Notes: generated by a model from the letters alone, not told the origin. DNA of 64,000 nucleotides from Polytrichum commune (GCA_950295325.1 OX485805.1:36689501-36753500); one strand, 5' to 3'. Positions 42,902 to 54,868 are shown, counted from the stretch's first letter. Numbers and translations: made by a program.

Positions 42902-42968
42902 GTCAAGGAATTACCAAATCTAAGCCAACACAGTTGCTTAGAAGACTTGGACATCTCTAGTTGCAAAT
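40405..42968 (+). repeat. Ten 264 bp tandem LRR units
   Basis: The string CCTCCCGGATTTGAGCATG, or a one-to-two base variant, starts at 40405, 40669, 40933, 41197, 41461, 41725, 41989, 42253, 42517 and 42781: every spacing is exactly 264 bp. Each unit encodes four LRRs of 22, 22, 21 and 23 residues (for example LSMLTTLYSLDLSSTPIVHI, LPKNLGVFDIHNST, LSQLSCLVYLDFSGCKQLGE, VDHLQNLKDLNCNGTSIKY). The units around 41725-42517 are nearly identical, while the first three are more diverged. Confidence 0.97.
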
Positions 42969-43975
42969 AACTTTATCATCTTCTCTTCTTTACTAACTTA
43001 CGATGAATTCCCATATTAGTGCAAGTAGTCATATGTTTTAGAGTTATCCTTGAAGTGTCTCAAAGAGGGTCGGAACCACGGGTTTATCCTTATTTGAGGT
43101 TTTTTTTTATGAAGAGCTTGTTGGTTCATAGTGTATTGGAGCCTACTTTGAAAGTTGGTTGAAACTTTGAGATCTTTTTTTTTGAGATCTCAAACCTCAA
43201 TTTTTTAGAGATTTGTAAGATTTCAAGTAGGGTATGTGCATTGGACTGGTTGTCCTAAATCCCAGATCAACCTATACAAGGCTAGGTTGGCTCATCCATC
43301 CAGGTAGGATAAGCTAAAAATCCGGTTTGTAATAGCCCAACACCACTCTTTGAGTAACATAATTTAAGCATCAAGAAATTTTGATGACTGTGTTGATTAT
43401 GTCAAAAATGAATCGAAGTTTGCCCAAAATAAGGTGGCAATTTTTTAACTTTTGTTTCAATATTTGTATATAGGGTGGCTTAAACGCAGGGTGTTCATTC
43501 GATCCATGCTTCCCAACACTTGATTTCTAGTGCACCCAATCATAGTGGGAGTATCCAGGTGACCAAGATATTCTCAAACAACCATGTGGGAACCTAGGGA
43601 CTTGCCCGGTGGAGGAGATAAATGCTAGTTGGTTTGTTCGTGTCCATTCAAAATGTTCACCTTCGAAAGGAGGCAGTAGCCATTTGGGGCCCTCAAATTC
43701 CCATAATGCTAGTTTTGAGATTACCTAGGAGTTAGACCACCTTGAAAATAACGCAACGCCGTACTTCATGATGGTGGCAACATCAAAAGGCGTCTTTCTA
43801 TCTTCTTCTTTTAGGCACATCCCTTGTTCACAAGAAGGATGCACATATATTTTCATTGAATCTAAAAAATTGTCGTAAACAAATTTTTTAACCTCCAAAA
43901 TGAAGTGCAATTTTTCTTGAATACACATGTAATATATATAGGGAAATAGCAGTATGGGAGGAGAACAAATTGAAC
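42969..43975. other. Intergenic region downstream of TNL1
   Basis: AT-rich sequence with no gene, repeat or terminal motif that I can support. A TNL1 terminator cannot be placed. Confidence 0.5.
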
Positions 43976-44200
43976 CTGGAAATACTCTAGCATCCAAAGA
44001 GGCAACACCACCACCTCTTCCAACAAGCGTTTGGCATCGGTGAGTCCAGCTATGTGCTCCACCGCACCCCAGGGCTTGTTTCAAGAACGTCCCTCTCGAG
44101 AATGGCCGCTAATTCTCCATAAGGCCCCTCATATCTTCCTTTCCTATTCGGCACCCCCTTTCGGCCCTTCCGGCTTGTCGGGCAATGCAAACTGCTCGCA
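43976..44200 (-). pseudogene. Katanin p60 ATPase exon fragment
   Basis: On the minus strand, GRYEGPYGELAAILERDVLE and TSPGVRW, then after a one-base frame shift IAGLTDAKRLLEEVVVLPLW and MLEYFQ. Katanin p60, the microtubule-severing AAA ATPase, has GPDxDLAxMLERDVLETSPGVRWDD-type sequence at the entry to its AAA domain, followed by VAGLxEAKRLLEEAVVLPLW. The match stops at CAG|GT (43976), which looks like an authentic exon end. The frameshift lies between VRW and IAGL. No Walker A or other exons were found nearby, so this is a fragment: either a decayed copy or a piece carried by a transposon. Confidence 0.8.
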
Positions 44201-47200
44201 AATATAACAAAGCCATTGTTCTTAATGATCATTGTAATTTGACTACAAATTTACAACGATCATCACATATAAACATGTTCGTCAAACCTTTGGTTTAGAA
44301 TGTATCTCACACAATTTCATGCATAGAAGGAGATTGAATTTCAACACCAATGAATTGTAAACTTTACCCTTCAAAGCCTCAGGGGTAAAGCATTTTCCAA
44401 AATTACACATTATAAAGAAAAATTCAAAAATTCAAAAAATTCAAAAACAAAAAAATAAAAAACTTTAACAATAACACAATAGAGAAGTTATGATGCATGC
44501 TGCACCATGAAAAAATGACATTTGTACAGTTAGCACTACATGACTTATTTTTGTCCTCCCATTGTGATTGTACAAGTAGTTTTATTGAAACTTCACCACA
44601 AATCATCAAACGTCATTGTTTTGACGAGAAACTTGATTTGATTGGCTAAAATTCCAGAAATTATAGATTGGTGGAAAGTTGCAAGCACATTATGATCTTG
44701 TGGTGATCCTTCTGTCAACATATCTCTTGAGATATGAGCACCACAATCTTCATGAAGTATAGAGGATACAAGATTTCATCATATTTTACAATCGACAAGC
44801 TTTTGGAGGCAAAAGATTATGCCAACAACCACGTATGGGGAATTGTTGTTGCTAAACGAAAAAAACTTGAACAGAAAACTCAGTCTTTTATCAAGATCCA
44901 AGAGTCCAATTTGGGGATGTTTTGGCCATCAAAGTGTGGTTTAATAGTTAACATGAACACATTGGCAATCGACATGCCACAATCCTAATAACAAGAACAA
45001 CATGATCATCAACATCTTTGAGGCTTCAAAAACTCTCCATGTGGCAACAAATTCAAGGAAAACCTCTAAATGACAGAATTTGGGACCCCCCCCCCCCCTT
45101 TCATTTGGAAATGTTCATTACTTTCTCCCCATGGTACGCAACTCCCGTAAAATATGGCCTTCATTATAATCATTTATAATGCATTTTAGTCCAATTTCAG
45201 GTGATACAATTTTATTAATATAGGAAATTCTTGTAGCCCTTCTATCAAGGAATCCAAAAATGGAAAGGAAATGAATGTTCCTTGAAATATATAATTGCAG
45301 TAAACATCTCATTATGTGAGTTTCTTAATACAAATACCATGGGCCAAACTATCCAACGTTTGGGGCTTTTGAATAAAATTTCAAGATGTTTTTATTTTGA
45401 ATAAAACATTGCCAATGACTTTTAATTTTAATTGGAGGCAACTACTCATGCTGCATTGTTGGGGCGACTGCTGCATTGCTGTTGGCTATGTTTGCGATCA
45501 AATATCGCAATGAAAGTCGCAAAAAAATAGGTTTGTCCAAATGATTTCGAACTTGGTGAGGCCTTCTATATACATTGCGTATACGGTTGTATGTTGGGAC
45601 CAGGCGGCATCCTTTAAGGATTAGCTTGCCACAATCTTGGACAACATTTCAAATTTGCTGGAATTCACCCACATATTTCTTGACTCTTTGTTGAAGTTGA
45701 GGCTCGGGGGGTGCGCTCTCTTCATGAGGATAAAAAATAATGTGCATATTTTCACTTTTAGATGAATATCCCTCCATGCACAAACGTTTTAAACAAAGGA
45801 ACAAGAACATACATGAAATTGTAGAGATTACACGTAGTCTCAAATTTATGGACTAGTCTCAATAATGTACACCACTCATGATGGCTAGAACTTCACTTTT
45901 TTAGATCCCATCTAAGTGATGGGCCTATTTGTATCTTTATAAATTGGGAACATCACATACCAACCCGAAATATACATGCAAACTTACCTTCAACAATATG
46001 CCTTCTCTATGTACAATGTATTCAAGTAATACCTCTTTTTTGCACACACATGGGTAGGTATTGCAATGTAGAGTGCACCTCTCGAAAGTTGAGGCCACAT
46101 AGATTCTACAATTGTCATGATGAGTTCCTTAAAACACAAAATTTCCAAAGAAGCCATTGGCACACATCTATGACTCACGTTTGAATTGTCTTTTTAATCT
46201 TTACTGAGCTTTGCAACATATTATTACATTAGGTTCATAGTAGGTTGGGCACAAAATATCTTGGGGATTTGGATCAATCAATTTGCCTGCTTTCAAATTT
46301 GGCAGAGTATTGTTACCTCTGGGAACATAACTCCTAAATATAAACAATCTCAAATTTTTAAAACACAATGTGGTTTGCTCTTGTGAAACTTGTCAACAAA
46401 TTCGTTCATTCGCTCTTCTGTCAACCTACGTGCATGTGAACGCATATCATCCGTGATTCTTGAAAAACAGATTGTGGATAATAATTATCAGGTTTACAAA
46501 GTTATGAGGTGTATAGCAACAGTTGATTAAAATTGGACTGTGCTGATTTGGCTCAAATTGGTAGAGATAGTGCCAAAATGCAAACATCAGCAGTGCTACT
46601 CAAATCCAAACACAAGAAATAAGTCAAATTCTGCATTCCAAAATACAATCTAAACTCCGTGGTGTTAACCTCCTCACTATCACTCCTCTTATATCCCAAA
46701 AACCTAGGGAATGGATGTTCTCAATTTAAATCTCACTCCTTGTTTTCATGTTTCTCTCCCACATATCACAGGTTTTGATAGTATAATAAATCACCAAAGA
46801 ATTCAAACCACACATCACGTTATCATCATTGTAATTATTGTCACTATTACAATATTGACTTTGTGTTATTTCAAAATCAAACATATTACACTAATTTTCT
46901 TTTATCACGCATGCATGTTAAACACTACAAAACTCCTTAATATCACGTGCACTTTGGTTGCCACAAGCGTGATAGTACGGAGTTTAGAGTGTATAACTTC
47001 CTACCTTCTAGATTGGTATCTCAAAACAACTCCCTTCCCAAAGTTGAAATTTTTTCATTCTCACCTTTCTTTTAACCAAATTCATAGCAGCGTTTCTCGT
47101 TTTTGTGTTTCCACTTTGGAAAACTTACTGTCAGCTAACCCTTTGATATAAGCAGAACGGAGTATGGTACTCTATTACGAGTCACACCACAGCTGCAACT

Positions 47201-47595
47201 TAACTTCAATCCTTCACTCGAGTATGTAGTATTTTGCACTCAAGTATGTAGTATTTTTCAAAGTGTCCTTGGATACCCTTAGATTTTAATAGGTAAGATG
47301 TTGTGATGATTGTAGCCACTCTAATCATCTTTTGGTTAAATAAATAAAAAATGCTATGTAGCACAATTTTGAGGGGCTACAAAACTTTGTGGAGACCAAA
47401 CTCACCTTTAATGCCCACCTAAGGATTATCTATTTTATGAAATGAATTTGTCGTTTGTCGCAAAAACATTGATTGGAATATGTGAATAAGTCAATAAGGC
47501 ATAAAACAAAATTACAATTCAAAATGGAAAGCGCCGAACATGCCATGATATTCTAGTAACCCTAAAAAACAAACACATACACAAAATCAACGAGT
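44201..47595. other. Intergenic AT-rich region
   Basis: No gene I can support. 44990-45120 shares CATGTGGCAACAAATTCAA, a poly-C/GGGACCCC stretch and GCATTACTTTCTCCC-like sequence with 52940-53035, so it contains a dispersed repeat; a 14-base poly-C run is at about 45090. Frames such as 44734-44988 (84 codons), 45649-45843 and 46711-47151 (146 codons, hydrophobic) lack recognisable domains and are probably chance. Confidence 0.5.
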
Positions 47596-48123
47596 TTATG
47601 AAATTTGGCCACAATCAACAATCTTAACCTCCTGCTTTGGTGTCCCTGACTTTGAGCCCATGGCCTCCATAGTACGCAACACATCAAAACCCTCGTGGAC
47701 TTGCCCAAACACCACATGCTTCCCATCTAGCCACGGAGTGGCTACAGTGCAAAGGAAGAATTGGGAGCCATTGGTGTTGGGGCCTTTGTTGGCCATTGAG
47801 AGCACCCCCATGTTTGTGTGCTTTCGAATAAAGTTCTCATCGGTAAAGTTGGGGCCATAGATGGACGGGGAGTGGTCTTTTCCATGTGTTAAATCGCCCC
47901 CTTGACACATGAATTGGGGGATGATGCGGTGGAAGGTTGTCGACTTGTAGTGGAGGCGGAGCCCCGAAGATGTCAACCCCTTCTCCCCTGTACACAATGC
48001 TCGGAAATTTTGGACCGTTTTTGGAGTCATGTCTATAAACAATTCGATTGCAATGCAGCCTACTATCTTTTCCCAATGGCTATGTCCAAATATACCATGG
48101 GGTTGCTTGGGTTGGGAATTTTG
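47596..48123 (-). CDS. Divergent plant cyclophilin (peptidyl-prolyl isomerase), possibly spliced or a retrocopy
   Basis: 175-codon frame to a stop at 47596. From [10 protein letters not shown] on it is a classic cyclophilin: the plant-type insert region ([11 protein letters not shown]), [14 protein letters not shown] with catalytic His-Arg and Gln, [39 protein letters not shown] with the drug-binding Trp and His, and [10 protein letters not shown] at the end. All active-site residues I can check are present. The N-terminus is odd: where FFDxxIGGxPAGRIVMELF is usual it reads [18 protein letters not shown], and there is no suitable upstream ATG. The frame begins right after TTTCTCGTTGCAG, a good splice acceptor (phase 0), so an upstream exon beyond 48123 is likely. 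Cytosolic plant cyclophilins are often intronless, so exon shuffling or partial decay is also possible. No stop or frameshift was seen. Confidence 0.8.
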   Translation of the reverse strand, partial: QNSQPKQPHGIFGHSHWEKIVGCIAIELFIDMTPKTVQNFRALCTGEKGLTSSGLRLHYKSTTFHRIIPQFMCQGGDLTHGKDHSPSIYGPNFTDENFIRKHTNMGVLSMANKGPNTNGSQFFLCTVATPWLDGKHVVFGQVHEGFDVLRTMEAMGSKSGTPKQEVKIVDCGQIS

Positions 48124-48129
48124 CTGCAA

Positions 48130-49369
48130 CGAGAAACAATGTTTTTGGAGTCAAACATGACTTGGTTTATTGTTGTGAAAAACTACTGAAGAATGTAAAA
48201 TATTGATCAACCCCTTGAGACCAATCATAGAGAATTATCATGAGATTTGTCTCTCCATGCACAAAGATGAATCTCATAGAAATTTACAATTTCCTCATTA
48301 TTCATCAACTCAAGTGCATTTTGGAGTGTATAAATCCATTAAAACCCCACATCCTTCAATAATCAAGAACTCATGTCCTTGGCCATGACCAACAAAGTAT
48401 GACATTTTATTCATATATATTTAGGTGGCAATTATTGCATAGCATTCTTTGAGAACAAATGGATCTTTTAAATTATAAATGCACTTTGACACTTTACAAA
48501 TGTGAGTATTTACTTGTCTATAAAATATTGTTGTTCAGATGTCAATGCAATTGGAGTCGGAGGCGCAATTGCTCGTGGGGGTCCACTTTTGCTGCCCGAG
48601 CTCTTGCCATTAGGGCTTCAAATCATGAGCTGGATCCTTGACATTTTGGGATGGGGGTTCAAAAATTGCTTGTTGGGGAGGTTTTTTCAAGATCAAGTTG
48701 GGATTGGAATTTGGATGGGCATGGGGAATGTGGTGGTCACATTGAGAGGCGGATACTTCAACATTGTTAATGAAGGAAGCTGAGGCGGTTGAACCAGTTC
48801 CCCATGTAACACTTTGGCATTGGACTTGCTTGGTTTGCAACCCATGCCCTTGCCCATATTTCCTTTGTGCTCGTCATCATGTTGTCATGTCATGGTATTG
48901 AAACAACACAATTGAAGAGTTCAATTTGGCAAGTAGAACATTTGCTATGCAAAGTCTAGCATGATGTTGCAAAATCAACTTTGAAATTGCTTTGATGAAC
49001 TTGATTTTAAGAAATTTTGACAGTAGGAAGTGTATGGAAGATTGACATAATAGTGGATTGGATAAGAAGTTTGATGTCAACATACCTCTACATAACTTCC
49101 ATACTGTATAAGATGCTTACCAATGCTAAATATTTTGTGCTATTTTATCAAATTATAGCAATACAACTTGCGCTGGTTGAAATAGAACCAAATGATCATG
49201 ATGCATGACATGTCAAATATCTATGGCTATTATAAAAAAAATCTCCAAACAAAAAATCAATCATGAATTCATAACCATGTATTCAGCTCTCAACCCAAAC
49301 ATGGCATACATGAAACTTTAACTATATACCCCTACCTATAACATTCAAACAAAACTTGAATCTAGGGTA
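48130..49369. other. Intergenic region upstream of the cyclophilin
   Basis: A GC-richer stretch at 48540-48790 has open frames on both strands (plus strand IGVGGAIARGGPLLLPEL; minus strand SFINNVEVSASQCDHHIP), but neither resembles a family I know. A first exon of the cyclophilin could lie here; I cannot place it. Confidence 0.4.
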
Positions 49370-49377
49370 CTACCTTA

Positions 49378-49986
49378 TAGGGGTGGAGCCAGGGGGGCTT
49401 GGGGGGGCTTAGCCCCCCCCCCCCCCCCCGACATCGGCAGTAGAAAATTATGACAAAACGACTACATATTTTTCTTTTTCTGTTTTGCGACTGCAATGTT
49501 AACAATTATGAGGACGTGTAATACACCATTGGAAAGATGTTTTCAAGACCTTTCCAACGGTATATTACAAACCCCATATTCCTAAGATTTCAGTTGGGAA
49601 AACCAAAAACAAATCTGTAGTTGTGTAGTGACTACAGAGCAGGCTCGTCAAAAGAACTGCAATGGGAAAATGACAGCAGTTTTTTTTCGCAATGTTTTCT
49701 ACGAGTGCATTGAAGGAAATTTGGGCATTTGCTTATTATTGGTGATGTTTATTGGTGATGATTGGATGGTTGATCTTATGATCATTTATATCAAAAAGAC
49801 CATTGCCAAAGATTTGGATATTAAGGACATTATCAATTTTTTATGGGGATGTCAGCTCAATGAGTCCAATTTCTCAATAAATAATCAAATTCAGCCATCT
49901 ATTGAAATTCGAAAATGAAATATACATTGGATATTTCCATATTTTGAGGTCACCCTCCCCTGGGTCAAAATCCTAGCTCCGCCCCT
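49378..49986 (+). mobile_element. Short hAT-like derivative with GGGGYGGAGC termini
   Basis: Ends TAGGGGTGGAGCCAGG (49378-49393) and CCTAGCTCCGCCCCTA (49971-49986) are inverted repeats. The flanking 8 bp are CTACCTTA (49370-49377) and CTACCCTA (49987-49994), a hAT-size target duplication with one mismatch. A 14-base poly-C run near the left end is typical of slippage. It carries only the tail of a transposase (49628-49918). Confidence 0.8.
49628..49918 (+). pseudogene. hAT (ZMYM1-type) transposase C-terminal remnant
   Basis: Encodes DDWMVDLMIIYIKKTIAKDL and DIKDIINFLWGCQLNESN. This matches the closing pattern WLNDLIxCYIERDIF...ID...II..F of the plant hAT proteins annotated as ZMYM1-like or TTF-type zinc-finger proteins. 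The preceding ECIEGNLGICLLLVMFIG fits less well. Everything N-terminal is deleted, including the DDE core. Confidence 0.6.
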
Positions 49987-51984
49987 ACTACCCTATTAAT
50001 CAAGTTATTGAATATGCCTTATTGGGATGAATCTCAATTGTAGTAGATTGTTGTGGCTTGAAGCTTTGGAGATATTTGTATTGGATTATGTGCTCTGTCA
50101 CTTTTTCAAGCAAGTTGCAAAAATCATCATGTAGAGAGCTTGCCTACAACATATGCTCTTGTAAGGTGAACTTAGTGTTTACTAAGACAACACTAATATT
50201 CAAGGATCACTTTACCCAATAGCAGTCCGATTGTTTTTGGCATATTGTGTCGAGAGATTCTCTAAAGCAAGAAAGTTATCCGTAAAGTCACAAACGGGAG
50301 GGTCAAACCCATGAGTTTTAGGGGGATCTTATACCAATCCCATTTCTAGTATCCTTTATTAAGTTTTAAACAAAGCTTATGGAATATTGAATATTTTGGG
50401 TCAAGATTCAAGAAGAAAGAATTCATGAGTTTGAGTCCAATTATCTTAAGTTTGAGTTAATGAACCACCCCCTAAATAAACATCACCCTCTTGAGTCTTC
50501 CATGTGGGTCAAGGTAAAATCACCCTCCTCTATTTTAACCAAGTTGATGTCACCCTCTAATTAAGTGTAATCTAAGATGAGGTTCATAATTTGGGCTACA
50601 AGTTACATTTAGAAACCATTAATGTTCCTTTATTTTCCCGTTAAACTCATGATCAACCCTAAAACCCATACTTGGTGGTTTTTGTCCTGAGTGTTCATAA
50701 CCGCTTGTACTTGCCTATGGTCTTTCATCCTCACCTAATAGCCCTTTTCACATTCTATCAATGTTCTTTTACTCAATGCTAAGGCTTACGGATGAATAAG
50801 AAAATACTATAGTCAAAAATTCTAGATTATAGTACACAAAATTAGCATGTCAATGCGAATTATTTTTTGCATTATGGCTTGGTCCCTGGCCTTCACTTGC
50901 TTCACCTAACCCCTAGTCCTCGTCAATGTCCAAAGAGATTTTTGGGCATAATCGGTCTATATCCTAAGGTATTGAAGCCTTGTGTAACACCTTCTTTTTG
51001 GCAACACCTATTTCTAAATTTTAAGCGGTTAACAAGTGACGACAATAATGCCATGGAGTAATTCATTCTTAAAAGCAATTGGTCAAATGCAACATTAAGT
51101 ACAGATCACATGGGGTGCATTGCACTAAACACACATGATATTATGTAAGTGCACAAAAAGGGTATTAGTGTGAACTTTCCTGTACTATGTATCCATGTAT
51201 GGAGGACCTTATAACATATACAACATTTGTACTTGTATGGTAATGTCATAGAAACTTTATAGTGTACATTCTTCTATGTTGGATGAAATCATGATGTATA
51301 ATGATGAACATGAATGTGTTGACATCCCCTCTCAATCTAAGGTGAAGTTCATTTTATGTAGAGGTAGGGGATTTAATTTTTTCATATGTATGTTTGTTAG
51401 TCAATTGACTGGCAATCCAATTTTATCCAAAGATCAATTCACTTGGGTTAAGGCTAGCAATACTATTTCACTCCTTGCGGCTGCAAATATGATACTATGT
51501 TGAATATTGGTTATGATTGTGATGTGTGTTTTCTAAACACACTTGAAGCTAAGATCATGAACAAAGAGTTGGACCACAAATTCTAGCTCCAATCAAGGTA
51601 AGGTTTGTTGGGAGGGTTTATAGGATGCATAGAAAGTTCAATAATAGTTGGGTGGAGTATAGGAATCCAATTGACTTGAATCGTGGTTGTCCATCAAACA
51701 TGGAGATTGCCTTATGTTGGTATAAAAAAAGGAACCAACAACAAGTGGACATACGATCTTATTAATCATCTGATGATAGACTTAGAAACAATAATTGCAT
51801 CAATTGCTATGCCATATATTGTAGACTTAAATAGTTATGAATTACATCCAAGGGATGAAAAAACTTCAACAACTTTAATGATGAATGCTAGGGTTTCGAA
51901 CTATACATATGATAAGGGTTGATTGTTATTCATCTGGATCGTTGACATCTTTGGTTTTTTAATTAGTTGGGGATTATTCTATAA

Positions 51985-52090
51985 ACTATTCTTAAATGAC
52001 CAGAAATTTTCTTGAAGTCTTGAATTTCAACTAGTTATTTCTTAAACTCGATCGGTTCATCTGTAACTAGCGGTTGGTTTCCCTTGTTCA
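51985..52090 (+). repeat. Dispersed repeat family member
   Basis: Contains TTTCTTGAAGTCTTGAATTTC, then ACTAGTTATTTCTTAAACTC, a CGGTTCATCTGTAACTAGCG motif and GTTGGTTTCCC. Near-matches at 31105, 34395, 54085, 56055 and 58485, and inverted at 32650 and 56815. Confidence 0.75.
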
Positions 52091-53934
52091 TAGATCCCCG
52101 CCACAGGTGAGAGGTGGGGTTGCACACCCCACCCTTCCCCTTTTCCATAAACATATCTAGTTAAGTGATGCTCTTTCCGTCATATGTTTTATGTTTTGTT
52201 TTTTTTTTTTTTTTAAATTTAATTAAAAAACATTAATAATTTCCTTTAAGTTTTTGCGAAGTGTTGTTTTCCCTTGCATCACCACCACCCCTTTGTTCGT
52301 TGTATATTGATTTCACTTACTAGGGATCATTTGGCATTTGGAGGACTCTTGAATAATTGAATTATGTAACTTTCTCTTTGTGATGCTAGCATTACAAATT
52401 ACCATAATTTTTTTGAGTAATTATCCTAAATAGAGGGTGATGAAGATTACATTAAACAATTTCACATTATTTGGCATAATACTATTTATTGTGGTCCATG
52501 TTTTCAAGCCATGCCAATTTCTAGTTTAAAATTAACTTGGGCCACATTACCTTTTATCCCCAACAAATTGATGTGGGTGATTATTTTATTTTATGCTAGA
52601 CTTTCGATGTATGGCGATAGTTATGCAATGTTAAGGCATTGTTTGAAAACTCAAGGAAGACCCCTTCAGGCTTTGGACACATGTTATTTGCACCTTGACT
52701 AGATATTTTAAAGGAAGCCCACATTAATTATTTATGCTCTCAAATTTTCATCCCCACCATTAGGATTATTTAGTGTAGTTATCGTATATTAAGCACATGC
52801 CGTTGCACATACATTGTGTGGGAAACAAATGAAGCACAAAGACAAAAACACATATGATATTATACATCAATCATCTCGTATAAATTCTCTCCTAATATGC
52901 ATCCAACAACCCAAGGAAGAGAACTAATATCCACCTAAGGGCACACGTCCATGTGGCGACAAATTCAACGAACACCTCTAATTGACAAAATTGGGACCCC
53001 CTTTCACTTGGAGATGTGCATTACTTTCTCCCGGAGGATGAGAATCATGATTGACACATCTATAAGAGAAAGTTGAAGTTTGAGGAGGGGATGTGACTGC
53101 CTCTCTATCCCGAAAATTAAAAGTGAGTTTCATATGAGTGGGAAAAATTGGTGTACAATTATTCAAATTATTCAAACCTTGCCTAAAGTTTTTCCATGTT
53201 TTAGATTAATCTCATTTTTCTAGAACCTCAAGATGTAAATACTCTTATGGAATAAATTGTATTATGCAAATTTTGAGGTTATGTGAGGTCAATTTTTATT
53301 CCAACTAGATTGATTTGATTGATTTGTTGTTTGATTTCATTTCCAAAATTGTTAAGGCTTGCTAAAAACATCTCGAGTGAACAATCTCTAAACCATGGAA
53401 CAATTCGATTCCAGTTCCTATAGTCCTATATGGAATTTTGGGAATAAGTACATAGATATGTGCAATCAGGTTGACCCTCACTAATAAATTGACATTCCAC
53501 AATATTTTTATTACTTATTACCACACTAACAAAATGAACACTTTAATTTAAGCTTTTACTATGGGTTATATATGGATGAAGAAACAAAATTATGAGTTTC
53601 CATAATTTGATTTTGATTTGAAGTGATTTGCATGGGTAAAGTGGCAACCTATTTGTGAAGGCAAGTTAAATGCTCACATATCAATTTACGTGTTTACTTT
53701 TTGGTTTCACGAGGCCAAATTGCACCAAAAATAATAAGGTGACCTTTTTTCTTCTTTAGAACAAAGACTTGGAAATGCCAACAAAGCAACATGGTTTGGC
53801 GGGTTATTGCCAACTTTGCATCAAGTGTCACATATGCAACCCTATGTCATTGCCAACACATCCGCCATGGTAGTTCCTCCCTTGTGACCTAACTCTAATT
53901 TTACGAATAAAATTGCATCCTAGCATCCAATATC

Positions 53935-54150
53935 CAGGGAAATTTTTGGGAATAATTGGTTGATATCCTAGTGTTTCCAAGCCCAACTAGTTACATGTTT
54001 GTGATCTTTTGGTTTTTCTTTACTAATTTGAGGTTTGTTCCATAGATTCCTCCAAAATGATCAATAGTTTTCTTGAAGTCTTGACCTTTAATCAATGATT
54101 TCGTCAAATTCAATTGGTTAATGCGTAACTAGCGGTTGGTTCATCCCGTC
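53935..54150 (+). repeat. Dispersed repeat family member, longer copy
   Basis: Shares with 30975-31170 the order GGGAATAATTGGTTGATATC, CCTAGTGTTTCCAAGCCCAA, TTGAGGTTTGTTCC, CTTGAAGTCTTGA and GTAACTAGCGGTTGGTTC. This shows the family unit is at least about 200 bp. Confidence 0.75.
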
Positions 54151-54457
54151 AATGAATGGGGAGTGCCAAGAGTTAGTTACAAGCTAGCCGGTTGAGATTG
54201 AGAATTCCCGAATGAGTAGAAATGTTTAGGAAGGGGTTCCGGAAGAGAAATCAAGGTTTTCGGAAATGGGCCAATTAGAAGAAGAAAAAAATGCCGGCAT
54301 TTAGGCAAGCTGCCCTAGGAGTATCCATGGCAAATTACCGATTGGAAGGCATTTTTCACAGCAGACACCCAACCACACATTTATTTTTTAGGGAAAAAAT
54401 ATTATACATAGTTGGAGACTTGGAGTTACCATTGCTTTGCTGGCTTGTGGATTAGGG

Positions 54458-54868
54458 TTAGTTGCATGCCACCGCAGCTTGCATTCCGAGTCCACAACTT
54501 GCATTCCGAGTGCACATCCGTAAGCTTGATTTAGGGTTAGCGGTTTGCCGCCGCAACTTGCATTCCAAGTGCACATCCGTGAGCTGATCATTGTGTTGAG
54601 TGCATGTTGTCAGAGGATACCCACAAAGAAAAGGATTTCCTCGAAAATCTTGAACTGAATATCGTGTGTTGAGATGGCCACCTGTTGGTATGTCCTGTAA
54701 CAAGCTGTTGTAAGACAAATCCAGATAACCTAGTTGAGTTAGGATACCAAGCTCTTGGGGCATGCTACCATTGAGAGAATTGTGAGAGAAACCCATTGAC
54801 TCCAGAGATTTAATTTGCACAACTGTTTTTTTAATGCTCCCTTTGAACTTGTTGCGTGCTAGATTCAA
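54458..54868 (-). pseudogene. 3' fragment of an LRR receptor-like protein or kinase
   Basis: Encodes MNLARNKFKGSIKKTVVQIK, then SLNGSMPQELGILTQLGYLD, LSYNSLLQDIPTGGHLNT and FRGNPFLCGYPLTTC. The LRR consensus plus GNPFLCGYPL is the juxtamembrane cap of plant LRR receptor-like proteins and kinases (extracellular side). After the cap, where a transmembrane helix is expected, the sequence turns into short repeats (54475-54590: TTGCATTCCGAGTGCACATCC and variants) and ends. N-terminal LRRs are missing. It is a decayed fragment and unrelated in type to the intracellular TNLs nearby. Confidence 0.75.

Larger units (their letters stand above)
49995..54457. other. Long intergenic region with dispersed repeats
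   Basis: No gene I can support over 4.4 kb. 50935-50985 and 51985-52090 carry the dispersed family (GAGATTTTTGGGCATAATCGG; AACTAGTTATTTCTTAAACTC). 52940-53035 matches 44990-45120. 53935-54150 is another family member. Frames at 51276-51503 and 51683-51922 have no recognisable motif. Confidence 0.5.

Noticed and set aside
46711-47151. 146-codon hydrophobic frame as a membrane protein gene
   Set aside because: Low-complexity Ile/Thr-rich stretch in AT-rich DNA with no family resemblance, splice pattern or conservation to support it.
48502-48783. 93-codon Gly-rich frame near the cyclophilin
   Set aside because: Overlapped by an equally open antisense frame; GC-rich composition explains both, and neither matches a known family.
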